From JABCZH01 sp963803775 (GTDB lineage Bacteria > Acidobacteriota > Terriglobia > Terriglobales > Acidobacteriaceae): DNA of 64,000 bases. This document shows, piece after piece, positions 8,407-17,033 of the stretch; position 1 is the stretch's first letter, and each line of letters starts with the position of its first letter. The position numbers and the translations under genes are program-made. The notes beneath the pieces were generated by a model, which worked only from the letters and a program-made list of their open reading frames with translations, was not told where the DNA came from and ran no database searches. The DNA lies in the NCBI GenBank assembly GCA_963803775.1, contig CAWDNS010000006.1, forward strand, positions 1 through 64,000. The letters are read 5' to 3'.

Positions 8407-8874
8407 CTAGAGACCTAGGTCGCTCAATCCCGGGTGGTCATCCGGGCGTCGCCCGAGTGGCCAGTGATATTTGCGGTCAGACTCCTTGATGGGAAGATCG
8501 TTGATGCATGCCAGCCTCCAGCGCATCAACCCGTCATCATTGAATTCCCAGTCCTCGTTGCCATACGAGCGGAACCAGTTGCCTGAGTCGTCGTGCCACT
8601 CATACGCGAATCGTACGGCGATGCGTTCTCCGGTGAAGGCCCAAAGTTCTTTGATGAGCCGGTAGTCCAGTTCTTTCGCCCATTTGCGCGCAAGAAAAGC
8701 GAGGATCTCTGGCCTTCCATTCACAAATTCCGACCGGTTTCTCCAGCGCGAATCCAGCGCATAGGCCGAAGCAACTTTTTCCGGATCGCGGGAATTCCAG
8801 CCATCTTCGGCCAGCCGAATTTTCTGAATCGCGGTTTCGCGAGTAAAGGGAGGCAGCGGGGGACGGGGCGTCAT
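8407..8874 (-). CDS. NTF2-fold DUF1348 family protein
   Basis: 155 residues. The sequence follows DUF1348: FTRETAIQKIRLAEDGWNSRD, SRWRNRSEFVNGR, FLARKWAKELDYRLIKELW, IAVRFAYEWHDDSGNW, then RSYGNEDWEFNDDGLM and RKYHWPLGRRP near the C-terminus. These proteins adopt an NTF2/SnoaL-like cone fold and are compact cytoplasmic proteins of unknown activity. The length is that of the family. GAGGAGA sits before the ATG. It is probably a single-gene transcript; the downstream ferritin-like gene has its own promoter. No special neighbour relation. Confidence 0.85.
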   Translation of the reverse strand: MTPRPPLPPFTRETAIQKIRLAEDGWNSRDPEKVASAYALDSRWRNRSEFVNGRPEILAFLARKWAKELDYRLIKELWAFTGERIAVRFAYEWHDDSGNWFRSYGNEDWEFNDDGLMRWRLACINDLPIKESDRKYHWPLGRRPDDHPGLSDLGL

Positions 8875-9012
8875 GATTTCTCCTCAGGAAACGGAACGTA
8901 TGCATTAAACCAGCTAAAGCAGTTTCTTGGAAGCCGTCCGATGAGGGGAGATAAGCAGCCAGGTGGGAAGTCATTCTCATCGCAGCTTTCTCAGTTTCAC
9001 CGGGAACGCTGT

Positions 9013-9052
9013 CGCAAAAAGGAAATCCCGGATCATCACATGATGATCCGGG
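9013..9052 (-). terminator. Rho-independent terminator of the NHL-repeat gene
   Basis: A perfect 12-base inverted repeat (CCCGGATCATCA, 9027-9038, with TGATGATCCGGG, 9041-9052), followed on the minus strand by a T-rich tract (9013-9026). It lies about 20 bases after the NHL gene's stop. Confidence 0.75.
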
Positions 9053-9074
9053 TGTGTTCTGGGGTGCGAGGCTT

Positions 9075-12000
9075 TTATTGAACGGTGAGCGGCAGTGTCT
9101 GTATAGCCGTTGTTGTGCTGGTCTTGGCTGTTACCGTGACGGTATAAGATCCGGCAGTCGTGCCCGCAGTGCCGCCTCCAGTGCCGCCACCTCCGCTGCT
9201 ACCGCCGCCTCCGCAAGCCACCAGGAACAGGCAGCCCGCAACGGCGCAGAAGATCAAGAAGTAGCTAAGCAGTTTCCGGCGACGCGATGTGCCGAGACCT
9301 GCCGAGCTCAACAGCATGCCGGGCAAGAGCAGCCAGAGGGCGTAGAAAGGGGCCGACCGGCGGACAATGCCTGGAGCCAGAAGCGCCGTCGACCCTGCCA
9401 CCGTGGTGACCGTCAGAGTCGATTTTGTGGTTCCAGGAGTCAGCGTAGCCGGGCTGAGAGAGCAGATCGGCGGGACCGCGGTTGCCGGGGTCACCGCACA
9501 CGTCAAGTCAACTGTGGCCGCAAGTCCGCCACCCGGCGAGATTGTGATCGTGGCCGTGGCCGAGCCTCCAGGAGCGACGCTTGGGTTGGAAAGTGTTCCG
9601 GTCTTGGGCAGAGTGAAGTCCTCACCCGTCCCGGAAAGATTGATGGTTTGCGGGCTGTTGGCTGCATTGTCCGTGATTGTGAGAACGGCGCTCAGCGCGC
9701 CCGCGACCGACGGAGTCATGGTGATGTCGATGGTGCAGGATCCAGGGCCGGGAACCGAGGCGCAATTGTTGGTCTGGGCGAAGTCGGATTTGTCCGCGCC
9801 CGTGATGGCGATGGTGGTGGTGAGATTCGCGCCATGGCCGGTGTTGGATAATGTGACCGGAACCGACGCGCTCTTGGTCTTAAGCGCCTGAGCAGAGAAG
9901 CTCACACTGTTTTTCGACAGTTCTGCACTGGGCGTGGTGGCCACCAGGCCCGCCACTTTGCGGACCCGCCACTCTATGATGTCGGCGATCAACAGGTTTC
10001 CGGATGGATCTCCGCTCACGCCGAAGGGCACTGCCAATTGTGCGCTGGTGGCCGGTCCTTCGTCCCCTGAAAAGCCTTGCGTTTCATTTCCTGCAACGCC
10101 TTGAATCTTGCCGTCGGACTTGGTCACTTCGCGAACTTCAAAGTCGTGCGCATCCGCGATGAAAACATTTCCCGAGAAGTCAACGAAAAGGTTCTGCGGT
10201 GCATCCAGCAGAGCGTCGAGTGCCGGACCGCCATTCATGCAGTTAGTGGAGCAGGGGGTGCCAGTTCCGGCAAACTTATTGATGATGCCGTTTGCAGCGT
10301 CCACGACGCGCACCCGGTTGTCACTGGTATCCGAAATGTAGATATTTCCGAGGCTGTCTAAGCCTACGCCGCCGGGGGCACTCAGTAACGCGCCGGTCGC
10401 CAGACCACCGTCGCCGCAGACATCAGTTCCAGCAGCACAAGCATTGTTAGGATCTGCAGCTCCCGCCACCGTCGTGATCGTACCCGCAACGCTCACTTTT
10501 CGAATCGCATTGTCGTTAGTATCGGCGATATAAATGTTGCCCGCAGGATCGACGAACATTCCTTCAGGAGAGTTAAGCTCAGCGCTGACGGCGGGGCCGT
10601 TATCGCCGCAACCCGCAGAGGAGCAGGCGATGCCATTGCCAGCCACCGTGAGAATCTGTCCCGCCCCAATGGTTTGTCCTGCAATCGTAATCGAAGTGGC
10701 TTGGTTGTTCACTACGCGGATCAGGTTATCGCCGGAATCCGCGATGTACAGATTGCCGGCCTTGTCGAAGACAACGTCAAAGGGGGTGGTGACAGTAGCG
10801 GAATTGGCAGGCCCGCCGTCGCCGCAATTCGATGTGTTGCAAGGATTGCCGTTGCCGACAAACGTCGAAATCGTGCTGTCCGCGTCCACCTTCCGGATCG
10901 CATTGTTGAAGGTGTCGGCAATGAAGACATTTCCAGCCGCGTCAGAAGCGACTCCGGCCGGCCGGCGCAGCGCGGCTTGCGTGGCGGGCTTGGTGGTGAG
11001 GGTTACAGGGTAGGGCGAGTACGAGGTGTTAAGCAGAGCGCCCATCAAAGTCTGAATGTTTCCGCCGGGCACCACCTCGCGGATCGCGTCGTCGTTCTGG
11101 TCAGCGATGAGCAGATCGCCAGATCCTTCCACAAACACTCCCGTTGGAGCCCAGAGGTTTGCACTGGTTGCCGGGCCGCCATCCCCGCACTGGTCAGACG
11201 TGAAGGTGAAGGTGGAACATCGCGTGCCATTCGTGCCAGCGATGGTCGTAATGATGTTGTTGCTGGTATTTACCTCCCGAATTACTTCATTGCTGGTCAC
11301 GACATTCTGCGGAGGGGGCAGATTGTCGCCATCGGCAATGTAAAGGTTGCCGAGGTTGTCGGTGACTGCGGCGGAAGGATGGTTGAGTTCGGCAAGGGTC
11401 GCGAGTCCGTTATCGCCCGCATATCCCTCGGTTCCGTCGCCAGCGACGGTAACGATATTACCCGCCAGAATTGAGACTCCTGCAACCGACGCTGATAATG
11501 AAGGTTGGGTGTTCACCACGCGAACGCGGTCGTTGACGGTGTCTGCAATAACAATGACTACGGTGTTGCTGACGGCTGAGCCGGTAACGAAAATTCCGTC
11601 AGGGAGGTTGATTTCTTGGGTAGGGGCCGGCCCGTCATTGTTGAACCCCGCCACACCAGTTCCAGCAATCGTCTGAATATCTCCCGGTTGAACCGTGATT
11701 GCGGTAACACCGCTGGTACCGCCGTAGAAGGTGATTGCGCTGGCTTGCATGTTTACGACCCGGACAGCTGAGTTCTGGGTGTCGGCAATGTAGATGTTCC
11801 CGTCAGCGTCTAACCAAACTCCTGCGGGACCATTGAGGGTTGCGCTCGTTGCCGGGCCGCCGTCGCCCGTGTAACTCGCCGTGCCATTTCCCGCAACCGT
11901 CTCAATGACGCCCGGGGGAATTACCACGCCTCCCACAGTCTGCGAGGAGTTCGTCGTGTTCACTACGCGAATGGCGCTGTTATTGGTATCTGCAATATAG

Positions 12001-12356
12001 AGAATGCCCTTAGAATCCAGTGCAATTCCCTCAGGAGCATTGAGGTAGGCCGCAGCACCCGGATTACCGTCGCCTTGATTCAACTGGTCGTACTTGGGCA
12101 CGATATTGCCCGCAACCACGCTCAAAATGCCGCTTGCATCAACCTTAAATACGCGATTCGAGAGGTTGTCCGAAATGTAGGTGTTGCCGTTAGCGTCCTG
12201 CACCACCGCCCAGGGCGTACCCAGGCTCGAGGTCTTTGCCGACAAACCAGTCGGCCCGCCGCCAGCGAGCGTAGTGATGTTCTGGGCCTGAACCACCGAA
12301 AGGAATGCGATCAGGAAAACCCCAACTGCTGAAATAGTGAATGGACTCTTGCGCAT
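9075..12356 (-). CDS. Large secreted NHL-repeat protein with choice-of-anchor-D domain and C-terminal two-helix/Cys/Gly tail
   Basis: 1093 residues from ATG 12356, which follows GGGAGGAAG and opens a signal peptide (MRKSPFT, hydrophobic core, VVQAQ); the frame is open 13 codons further. About twelve NHL-type blades follow, each with a core such as GNIYIADTQNSAVRVV and a linker like VAGNGTASYTGDGGPATSA. NHL propellers mediate protein or glycan contacts; an enzyme role cannot be excluded. Around residues 820-920 lies an Ig-like choice-of-anchor D domain (VSFSAQALKTKSASVPVTLSN ... CTIDITMTPSVAG), then a second beta-sandwich (SVAPGGSATATITISPGGG). The last 94 residues are two hydrophobic helices split by SRRRK, a Cys-Gly run (VACGGGG) and a short beta segment ending LPLTVQ. 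The same tail occurs on two other proteins in this window. Probably cell-surface exposed. Confidence 0.85.
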   Translation of the reverse strand: MRKSPFTISAVGVFLIAFLSVVQAQNITTLAGGGPTGLSAKTSSLGTPWAVVQDANGNTYISDNLSNRVFKVDASGILSVVAGNIVPKYDQLNQGDGNPGAAAYLNAPEGIALDSKGILYIADTNNSAIRVVNTTNSSQTVGGVVIPPGVIETVAGNGTASYTGDGGPATSATLNGPAGVWLDADGNIYIADTQNSAVRVVNMQASAITFYGGTSGVTAITVQPGDIQTIAGTGVAGFNNDGPAPTQEINLPDGIFVTGSAVSNTVVIVIADTVNDRVRVVNTQPSLSASVAGVSILAGNIVTVAGDGTEGYAGDNGLATLAELNHPSAAVTDNLGNLYIADGDNLPPPQNVVTSNEVIREVNTSNNIITTIAGTNGTRCSTFTFTSDQCGDGGPATSANLWAPTGVFVEGSGDLLIADQNDDAIREVVPGGNIQTLMGALLNTSYSPYPVTLTTKPATQAALRRPAGVASDAAGNVFIADTFNNAIRKVDADSTISTFVGNGNPCNTSNCGDGGPANSATVTTPFDVVFDKAGNLYIADSGDNLIRVVNNQATSITIAGQTIGAGQILTVAGNGIACSSAGCGDNGPAVSAELNSPEGMFVDPAGNIYIADTNDNAIRKVSVAGTITTVAGAADPNNACAAGTDVCGDGGLATGALLSAPGGVGLDSLGNIYISDTSDNRVRVVDAANGIINKFAGTGTPCSTNCMNGGPALDALLDAPQNLFVDFSGNVFIADAHDFEVREVTKSDGKIQGVAGNETQGFSGDEGPATSAQLAVPFGVSGDPSGNLLIADIIEWRVRKVAGLVATTPSAELSKNSVSFSAQALKTKSASVPVTLSNTGHGANLTTTIAITGADKSDFAQTNNCASVPGPGSCTIDITMTPSVAGALSAVLTITDNAANSPQTINLSGTGEDFTLPKTGTLSNPSVAPGGSATATITISPGGGLAATVDLTCAVTPATAVPPICSLSPATLTPGTTKSTLTVTTVAGSTALLAPGIVRRSAPFYALWLLLPGMLLSSAGLGTSRRRKLLSYFLIFCAVAGCLFLVACGGGGSSGGGGTGGGTAGTTAGSYTVTVTAKTSTTTAIQTLPLTVQ

Positions 12357-12749
12357 GGCGACTACTTCCTCCCGGTGGAAAACGACTGGATGCAACTTGT
12401 GCTGACGACCCTAGTTCTACCTCACGGCTGCACCATCATCAGGGCAGCGCTCTCAATCTGTACTCCCAATTCGCAGACACACGTTGGGCACAGGACCCGC
12501 TGGACGTGGCTGCTTTCGACTGTCACCGTTGTTTGATCTGGCCAGGAGAGTGACTGACTCTTGGTAAGCAGGGGTCAAGCAAAGCAATAGATTTTTTAAC
12601 ATCCGGGTTGGCAAAAGTCAAAGGAAATAAGCCACTTGGAGCCCTTAGTCTCTGTCGGCATGGGGTCTCCGATAGAGACTTCCGGCGCTGCCTGGTCTTC
12701 TTGCCCTGACGAAAGTTGTAGACCAGGCCTGCCGCAGGAATGAGTTCGA
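12357..12749. other. Region between the NHL gene and tRNA-Leu with two hairpins
   Basis: No protein gene seen. Two strong inverted repeats lie here: GTCTCT..CGG paired with CCG..AGAGAC (12648-12679) and GCCTGGTCT paired with AGACCAGGC (12690-12698 / 12720-12728, loop 21). Both are downstream of the tRNA on its strand and may take part in its 3' processing or termination, though no T-run follows. The upstream part presumably holds the NHL promoter. Confidence 0.35.
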
Positions 12750-12838
12750 TGGTGCCCGGGGCCGGAATTGAACCGGCACGTCCCTTTCGGAACTCGGGAT
12801 TTTAAGTCCCGTGCGTCTGCCAATTTCGCCACCCGGGC
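12750..12838 (-). tRNA. tRNA-Leu (anticodon UAA), CCA encoded
   Basis: 89 bases on the minus strand. The 7-base acceptor stem GCCCGGG/CCCGGGC is perfect, the discriminator is A and the CCA end is encoded (12750-12752). The anticodon stem CGGGA/TCCCG carries loop CTTAAAA, so the anticodon is TAA (12802-12804 on the plus strand as TTA). A long variable arm (class II) follows, as expected for Leu. The T-loop GGTTCAATTCC is canonical. Confidence 0.97.
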
Positions 12839-12890
12839 ATGACAGGCAACAGCCGAATTCTACAGCACGGGTAAGGCCGTACACGCACTC

Positions 12891-14279
12891 TCAATCCGCC
12901 GCTGGCTTAGCCAACGGAAGCCACACTTGAAAACGTGTGTCGCCGGGTTTCGAACTCACTTGAATGTTGCCTCCATGCTTCTTCACAATGCGCTGCACCG
13001 TATCGAGGCCGAGCCCGGTCCCTTGTCCGACAGCTTTCGTGGTGAAGAACGGCTCGAAGATGTGAGGAACTACTTCCGGAGGAACTCCCGGACCGTTGTC
13101 GCCGATTTCCACCACCACGCAGTTGTCATCGCGGTAGGTCCGCACCCGCAACTCTCCCTGACCGCCCATGGCGTCGATGGCATTGTCGATGATGTTGGTC
13201 CAAACCTGATTGAGCTCACTGCCGAACGAATTCACCAGGAACGGAACCCGCTGGTAGTCGCGCTTTACCACGACTCCGCGTTTCAGTTTGTGATTCAGAA
13301 TAGTAAGCGTGGTCTCCAGGCCCTTCACAATATCGACATTCTGAAGCGGGGCCTGATCCATGTACGTATATTCCTTGATCGCGCGCACCAGGTCTGAAAT
13401 TCGCGTGGTGGCGCTTTCAATCTCATGCAGCAAGTCGAGAATCTCGATCCAAGCCGCAATCCGTACCAACGCCGCACGTGCGCTGGGCGCGTCAAGAATT
13501 GCGAACACATGCTCCAGAACGTCTGGCTTGACGTTCTTGTGCGCCAAATCGGCAGCCAACTGCCACAAATCGTCCTGTCCGTGGCTGCGCAATAATGAAT
13601 CCAGCCGGTCTTCCAGATCGCTGATGGTCAATGCATCTGGCGGAGGTTCATTCGACAGCGCCACCGCATCTTCAATCTTGGCAATCTCTTGTTTCTGCTC
13701 GGCACTCAAGTTGCGCCGGCCCAATTCCTGACTGGCGTCTCGAATGCGTTGCATAACGCTGCGCAGTTGACTGGCGGCGCGAGTAGCAGCTGAAGCAGGG
13801 TTATTCAGTTCGTGCGCGAGGCCAGCCGAGAGCTTTCCCAGTCCCGCCAGCCGGTCGCGCTGCTGTTCCATCCGGGTGGCTTCCCGGATCCTGTCGGCCA
13901 TCAGGCCCACCAGACGTTTCGTCAGCTCCGGCATCTTTTGAATAAGATCGGGGAACAGCGAGGCAGGGAATCGCAGGGCGCGGCTGTCCGTCTCCGCTCG
14001 CCCGCTCACTGTAAACTGCTTCATCCTAGAGAACGGCAGCACTCCGGTGACATCGCCGGGTTTCAAATTGAAGATGAAGGTTTCGCCTCCAAGTTCGCCG
14101 CGCCCCTGAAGTACTCCCTCAAGCAACACAAACATCGCGTTGGCTGGGTCTCCCTGGCGCGCGTACGTCTCTCCTGCCTTGAGATGGAGTTCTTGCGATT
14201 GGCTAAGGAACCAGTCAATCTGATCGTCCGGCAGATCGGCAAATACCGGCACACGAAGTAGTTCTGATTTGTCCGCCAT
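12891..14279 (-). CDS. Histidine kinase with N-terminal cyclic-nucleotide-binding-like domain
   Basis: 462 residues, soluble (no membrane helix). Residues about 8-125 form a CRP-like beta-roll (AGETYARQGDPANAMFVLLEGVL, then FNLKPGDVTGVLPF). The phosphate-binding cassette is atypical (no GExxLL..PRxAxV), so ligand binding is uncertain. Residues about 140-200 hold the H-box LSAGLAHELNNP with H156, and 330-455 the ATPase with N-box QVWTNIIDNAIDAM, G1 EIGDNGPGVP and G2 GQGTGLGLDTV. The start codon at 14277-14279 directly abuts the stop of the upstream gene (14280), so translation is coupled to the receiver-TrxR-like fusion, its probable partner. Phosphotransfer between the two is inferred from domain content and coupling. 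Confidence 0.9.
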   Translation of the reverse strand: MADKSELLRVPVFADLPDDQIDWFLSQSQELHLKAGETYARQGDPANAMFVLLEGVLQGRGELGGETFIFNLKPGDVTGVLPFSRMKQFTVSGRAETDSRALRFPASLFPDLIQKMPELTKRLVGLMADRIREATRMEQQRDRLAGLGKLSAGLAHELNNPASAATRAASQLRSVMQRIRDASQELGRRNLSAEQKQEIAKIEDAVALSNEPPPDALTISDLEDRLDSLLRSHGQDDLWQLAADLAHKNVKPDVLEHVFAILDAPSARAALVRIAAWIEILDLLHEIESATTRISDLVRAIKEYTYMDQAPLQNVDIVKGLETTLTILNHKLKRGVVVKRDYQRVPFLVNSFGSELNQVWTNIIDNAIDAMGGQGELRVRTYRDDNCVVVEIGDNGPGVPPEVVPHIFEPFFTTKAVGQGTGLGLDTVQRIVKKHGGNIQVSSKPGDTRFQVWLPLAKPAAD

Positions 14280-15950
14280 TTATACCTTGCTCAAGTATTG
14301 ATGAATGAATTGCACTGCCACAGATCCTTCACCCACTCCCGAAGCCACACGCTTGACCGAACCATGCCGCACATCACCCACGGCAAAAATTCCGGGGACG
14401 TTGGTCTCGAGCAGAAAAGGATCTCTATCCAGAGTCCAACCACTCGGCCGCTGCCGGTCCTGCATAAGATCGGGACCGGTCAGCAGAAAGCCGCGTTCGT
14501 CTCGATTCACTAGGTCTCCCAGCCAGTCGGTGCGCGGCAAGGCTCCAATAAAGATGAACATTGAACTCGCCGGCACCCGTTCAATCTTGTCCGTATCCGT
14601 GCACAGCACGGATATTTCTTCCAAATGGGTCTCACCGTGTGCTTCCTCGATGCTGGCGTGGGTCCATAGTTGGATGTTGGGAGTCGCCTTGATCTGGTCA
14701 ATCAAATACTGCGACATGGTGCTCGAGAGCGACTCGCCTCGCACCAGAATGACTACGCGCTCCGCGTAGCGGGCAAAGTTCATCGCCGCCTGCCCGGCCG
14801 AGTTCGCTCCGCCCACCACATAGACAATCTCGTTCTTACAGGACAACGCTTCCGTCGCTCCTCCGCCGTAGTAAACGCCCGCCCCTTGCAGCCGGTCAAT
14901 TCCTGGTGCGTCCAGTTTCCGCCATTGCACTCCGGTGGCAATCATAAGCGCGTGGCAGGAAATCTCGCTGCCGTCTGTTAGCTTCAGAATGCGATACGGC
15001 CCCTCGGTTCGCGCCGCGACCGCTTCTTGTGGCGCCAATATCTCAACTCCAAAACGCATCGCCTGCGCCACCGCGCGCCGCGCCAGATCGCCGCCGCTCA
15101 GCCCGGTCGGAAATCCCAGATAGTTCTCAATCCGCGAACTCATCCCCGCCTGACCGCCTGGCGCTTCTCGTTCGACAATCACCGTGTGCAGACCTTCCGA
15201 CGCGCCATATACCGCAGCCGCCAGCCCCGCCGGCCCCCCGCCTACGATTGCAAGATCGTAGAAGTCAGTCTGCGCGCGGGTGCGCAACCCAACCTTTTGT
15301 GCAACATCCGCAGGCACACTTTTCAGAAGCTTGGTTCCGTCCGGAAAGAGCACGATCGGCAAACTGGGCGCGTCCGGGCCAAGAGCCTCCAGAAGGCGTT
15401 TTGTCTCCGGATCGTTGACGGTTTGCTCAACATCGATCCACTGGTAAGGAACACGATTGCGCGCCAGAAAATCCCGTAGCTCGTAGGATCGCGGCGACCA
15501 GCGTGTGCCCAGCACTCGAATACCTTCAAACACTGGACGATAGGATGCTTGCCAGTCATCGAGAAGATCATCCAGTTGTGGGTACAGATGCTCGCTGGGT
15601 GGGTCCCACGGCTTCATAAAAAAATAGTTAATGCTGGCTTGGTTGATGGCGCCAATCGCAGCGTTGGTATCAGCGTAGGCGGTGAGCAATGCGCGTTTCG
15701 CGTCGGGGTAGATCTGCATCGCTTCCTGCAGGAAGCCAATTCCGTCCATGCGCGGCATGCGCTGGTCCGCCAGCAACAACGCCACACTATCGTTGCGCAG
15801 CTTCAAATGTCGCAGCAGATCCAGCGCCCCTTCAGGAGAATCACTCCCGATGACGCGATAGTCCGCCCCATAGTGTGATCGCAAGTCACGCTCGATCGCA
15901 CGCAACACATCGGAGTCGTCGTCCACACTCAACAAAATTGGTTTCGCCAT
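14280..15950 (-). CDS. Response-regulator receiver fused to glutaredoxin-like and thioredoxin-reductase-like domains
   Basis: 556 residues in three parts. Residues 1-130: receiver with D10-D12, phosphoacceptor D62 (LLLADQRMPRMDG) and K113. Residues 145-220: glutaredoxin-like fold (GTRWSPRSYELRDFLARNRV ... LPIVLFPDG) in which the usual CPxC reads S152-P-R-S155. Residues 230-556: FAD/NAD(P)H oxidoreductase of thioredoxin-reductase type with GGGPAGLAAAVYG, VVGGANSAGQAA and the C-terminal FAVGDVRHGSVKRVASGVGEG. The redox-active CxxC expected near residue 362 is GGGA, so it cannot be a normal thioredoxin reductase. I recall similar Cys-less reductases fused to cNMP domains; here that domain is on the adjacent kinase. 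Likely a phosphorylation-gated FAD oxidoreductase or redox sensor; substrate unknown. Confidence 0.9.
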   Translation of the reverse strand: MAKPILLSVDDDSDVLRAIERDLRSHYGADYRVIGSDSPEGALDLLRHLKLRNDSVALLLADQRMPRMDGIGFLQEAMQIYPDAKRALLTAYADTNAAIGAINQASINYFFMKPWDPPSEHLYPQLDDLLDDWQASYRPVFEGIRVLGTRWSPRSYELRDFLARNRVPYQWIDVEQTVNDPETKRLLEALGPDAPSLPIVLFPDGTKLLKSVPADVAQKVGLRTRAQTDFYDLAIVGGGPAGLAAAVYGASEGLHTVIVEREAPGGQAGMSSRIENYLGFPTGLSGGDLARRAVAQAMRFGVEILAPQEAVAARTEGPYRILKLTDGSEISCHALMIATGVQWRKLDAPGIDRLQGAGVYYGGGATEALSCKNEIVYVVGGANSAGQAAMNFARYAERVVILVRGESLSSTMSQYLIDQIKATPNIQLWTHASIEEAHGETHLEEISVLCTDTDKIERVPASSMFIFIGALPRTDWLGDLVNRDERGFLLTGPDLMQDRQRPSGWTLDRDPFLLETNVPGIFAVGDVRHGSVKRVASGVGEGSVAVQFIHQYLSKV

Positions 15951-16015
15951 TCCGTCTCAGTTTCCTGTGGAGGATTCCGGCTTGCTTGCGGCTGCCGGAT
16001 CAATCCTATTAGATA

Positions 16016-16037
16016 CGCGACCTCAACTTTGGTCGCG
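16016..16037. promoter_or_regulatory. Inverted repeat in the divergent control region (candidate operator)
   Basis: CGCGACC (16016-16022) and GGTCGCG (16031-16037) form a perfect 7-base inverted repeat with an 8-base spacer. It lies between the divergently transcribed receiver-TrxR-like gene and the LuxR-type regulator, a usual place for a dimeric regulator site. Confidence 0.4.
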
Positions 16038-16193
16038 CAATCATACCGGGGCAACCCGTGAGTCTCGTATCTCTCGCATTTTTCCCAAAAAGCGGATATG
16101 CTTATCCGACAACTAGTTGCAATGCTTGTTCGAATTCTGACCACACCTCAAACAGCGCGTGGGGGGCGCGCATGCGGGGTGCAGAGGTTTGTT

Positions 16194-16862
16194 ATGTTAG
16201 CTGACATTGACGTTGTGCAAGTCTTTATTTTGGCTGAGAACCGTCTTTTGCGCGAAGCTCTCGCACGGATTCTCAATAAGAAGAGCGATATACGGGTTGT
16301 GGGCGCTTACGCCTTCGCACCTGACATCGTTCAGCAAATCGCCGCCGCCGCCCCACACGTCCTGCTTTGTGATTCCGCAACAGTTGCGCTCTCCGAATTG
16401 CGTCTGGTTTCGGAGGTTCGCGCTGCCATACCAGACCTCAAGGTAGTAATGGTGGGTATGGAATCCGAGCGGGAAACATTCCTGAAGGCCGTGCGTGACG
16501 GCATTGTGGGGTATGTATTGAAAGAGGCCTCGGCAATGGAGGTGGCTGCATGCGTCCGCGCCGTAGCCAACGGAGAAGCGGTTTGTCCTCCCGCCTTGTG
16601 CATCGCGCTGTTTGAGCAACTGGTCAATCCCGTGCCTCAGGCCGAGACCTTCGTGTTCAAACGTGACCTGGGCCTAACTCGTCGCGAGCAACAATTGGTG
16701 CAAATGATCAGCCGCGGTCTTACCAATAAAGAGATCGCTACCCAGCTCAATCTTTCCGAGCAGACCGTGAAGAACCACGTCCACCGCATGTTGCGCAAGC
16801 TGGGCGCGAGTGATCGTCTGGGCGCGGTCGAACGCTGCCGTATACCCGGTGCGGTAGCATGA
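16194..16862 (+). CDS. LuxR/NarL-family response regulator
   Basis: 222 residues from ATG 16194, preceded by GAGG (the frame is open further upstream, but that part has no domain match). Residues about 5-120 are a receiver: phosphoacceptor Asp in VLLCDSATV and the conserved Lys in GYVLKEAS are kept, but the acidic pair near the N-terminus (usually ADDH) reads AEN, so Mg binding may be altered. The C-terminal 65 residues are a LuxR helix-turn-helix: LTRREQQLVQMISRGLTNKEIA, LNLSEQTVKNHVHRMLRKLG. No kinase is adjacent on the same strand; the divergent cNMP kinase unit is the nearest candidate. It lies upstream of the polysaccharide locus and may control it (inference from position only). Confidence 0.88.
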   Translation: MLADIDVVQVFILAENRLLREALARILNKKSDIRVVGAYAFAPDIVQQIAAAAPHVLLCDSATVALSELRLVSEVRAAIPDLKVVMVGMESERETFLKAVRDGIVGYVLKEASAMEVAACVRAVANGEAVCPPALCIALFEQLVNPVPQAETFVFKRDLGLTRREQQLVQMISRGLTNKEIATQLNLSEQTVKNHVHRMLRKLGASDRLGAVERCRIPGAVA

Positions 16863-17033
16863 GTTGTTTCCAACCGCGAGCGGTACTTTTTTGGTACTAG
16901 TCCGCCCGCAAACAGACAGATTGTTCCCGATTGACGTAAACTCTTTAGTACTAAACAGCTAGGTTCTTTGGACCGGATTTGAGTCTTACTTTTCCTCCGG
17001 TTCTGGGTGAGACTTGTGGCACGGAGAAATAGC

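Noticed and set aside
14280..15950. Calling this gene trxB
   Set aside because: The CxxC of thioredoxin reductase is absent (GGGA), and a receiver plus glutaredoxin-like part is attached.
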